A stretch of DNA of 64,000 nt from an uncultured Porphyromonadaceae bacterium (lineage in GTDB: Bacteria; Bacteroidota; Bacteroidia; Bacteroidales; Muribaculaceae): positions 41,496 through 105,495 of the forward strand of contig CANOLV010000008.1 in NCBI GenBank assembly GCA_947567425.1, in the 5' to 3' direction. This document shows positions 63,942-64,000 of the stretch, in pieces; the stretch's first letter is position 1; every line of letters starts with the position of its first letter. The notes beneath the pieces are model-generated. The model ran no database searches, was not told the origin of the DNA, and saw only the letters and a list, made by a program, of their open reading frames with translations. Made by a program: the position numbers and the translations under genes.

Positions 63942-64000
63942 TGGTACATGGAGCCAGGGCGATGCAGGACGTTGATGGCCGAAGGCTTGTAGCCGGGTAC
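63942..64000. repeat. Partial, diverged relative of the left-end repeat
   Basis: GGTACATGGAGCC (from 63943) and GAAGGCTTGTAGCCGGGTAC (63981-64000) match parts of the repeats at 954 and 2329 (GGTACATGGAGCC, GAAGGCTCGTATCCGGGTAC). GGTAC recurs 53 bases apart (63943 and 63996), suggesting the start of a tandem array that runs off the window. Confidence 0.65.

Overview
The window is a chromosomal segment of a Bacteroidales bacterium, most likely family Muribaculaceae or a close relative; this is inference from gene content. Supporting signs are SusC/SusD pairs, a hybrid two-component regulator, a Bacteroides-type serine palmitoyltransferase, a DUF5606 protein, an HU-poor but PorT-rich envelope set, a type IX secretion sorting domain, and many copies of the Bacteroidetes -7 promoter box TAnnTTTG in front of genes. 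No phage, transposase, CRISPR array or rRNA is visible. There is one tRNA, an initiator tRNA-fMet.

Layout. 1-3500: the end of an ArnT-like glycosyltransferase, then an AT-rich orphan membrane protein bracketed by two copies of a structured repeat (954-1353 and 2329-2620), then a PorT-type beta-barrel. 3700-11500: YitT, serine palmitoyltransferase, TrpS, an inositol-phosphatase, an Lrp regulator, a GNAT acetyltransferase, and a zinc-type ABC binding protein and ATPase without a permease. 11580-16500: tRNA-fMet, serA and serC, an ECF sigma factor with a repeated motif upstream, smpB, a Yip1-like protein and DUF5606. 16575-24084: lon and a thrA / PGM-like / thrC operon. 24210-27011: Wzi-like protein, a lipoprotein and surE.

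27129-37901 is a compact polysaccharide utilization locus (hybrid sensor/regulator, SusC, SusD, GH30), probably for a beta-linked glucan. 38100-47600 holds a DUF308 protein, a striking Trp/Gly-rich secreted protein, a FadL-like barrel, a Pif1/RecD-like helicase fused to TPRs, recF with a DciA-like gene, and an MscS channel. 47658-53438 is a tripartite RND efflux operon. 53535-58708 has DUF488, a small Cys-rich protein, and a PhoB/PhoR-like pair upstream of a PiT-PhoU-like phosphate transporter. 58974-59150 is a 58-residue ORF not called by usual length cut-offs. 59253-63692 has a GH35 beta-galactosidase and a T9SS-exported protein. The right edge carries a diverged relative of the left-end repeat.

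The genes connect in a few ways: serC and serA supply serine, which serine palmitoyltransferase uses for sphingolipids; thrA, the PGM-like gene and thrC make threonine; the response regulator, kinase and PiT genes look like a phosphate-responsive unit. The strongest candidates for something undescribed are the repeat pair around the AT-rich orphan, the multi-copy TTGTAACA motif before the sigma factor, and the small ORF at 58974. None of these proves a new system from sequence alone.
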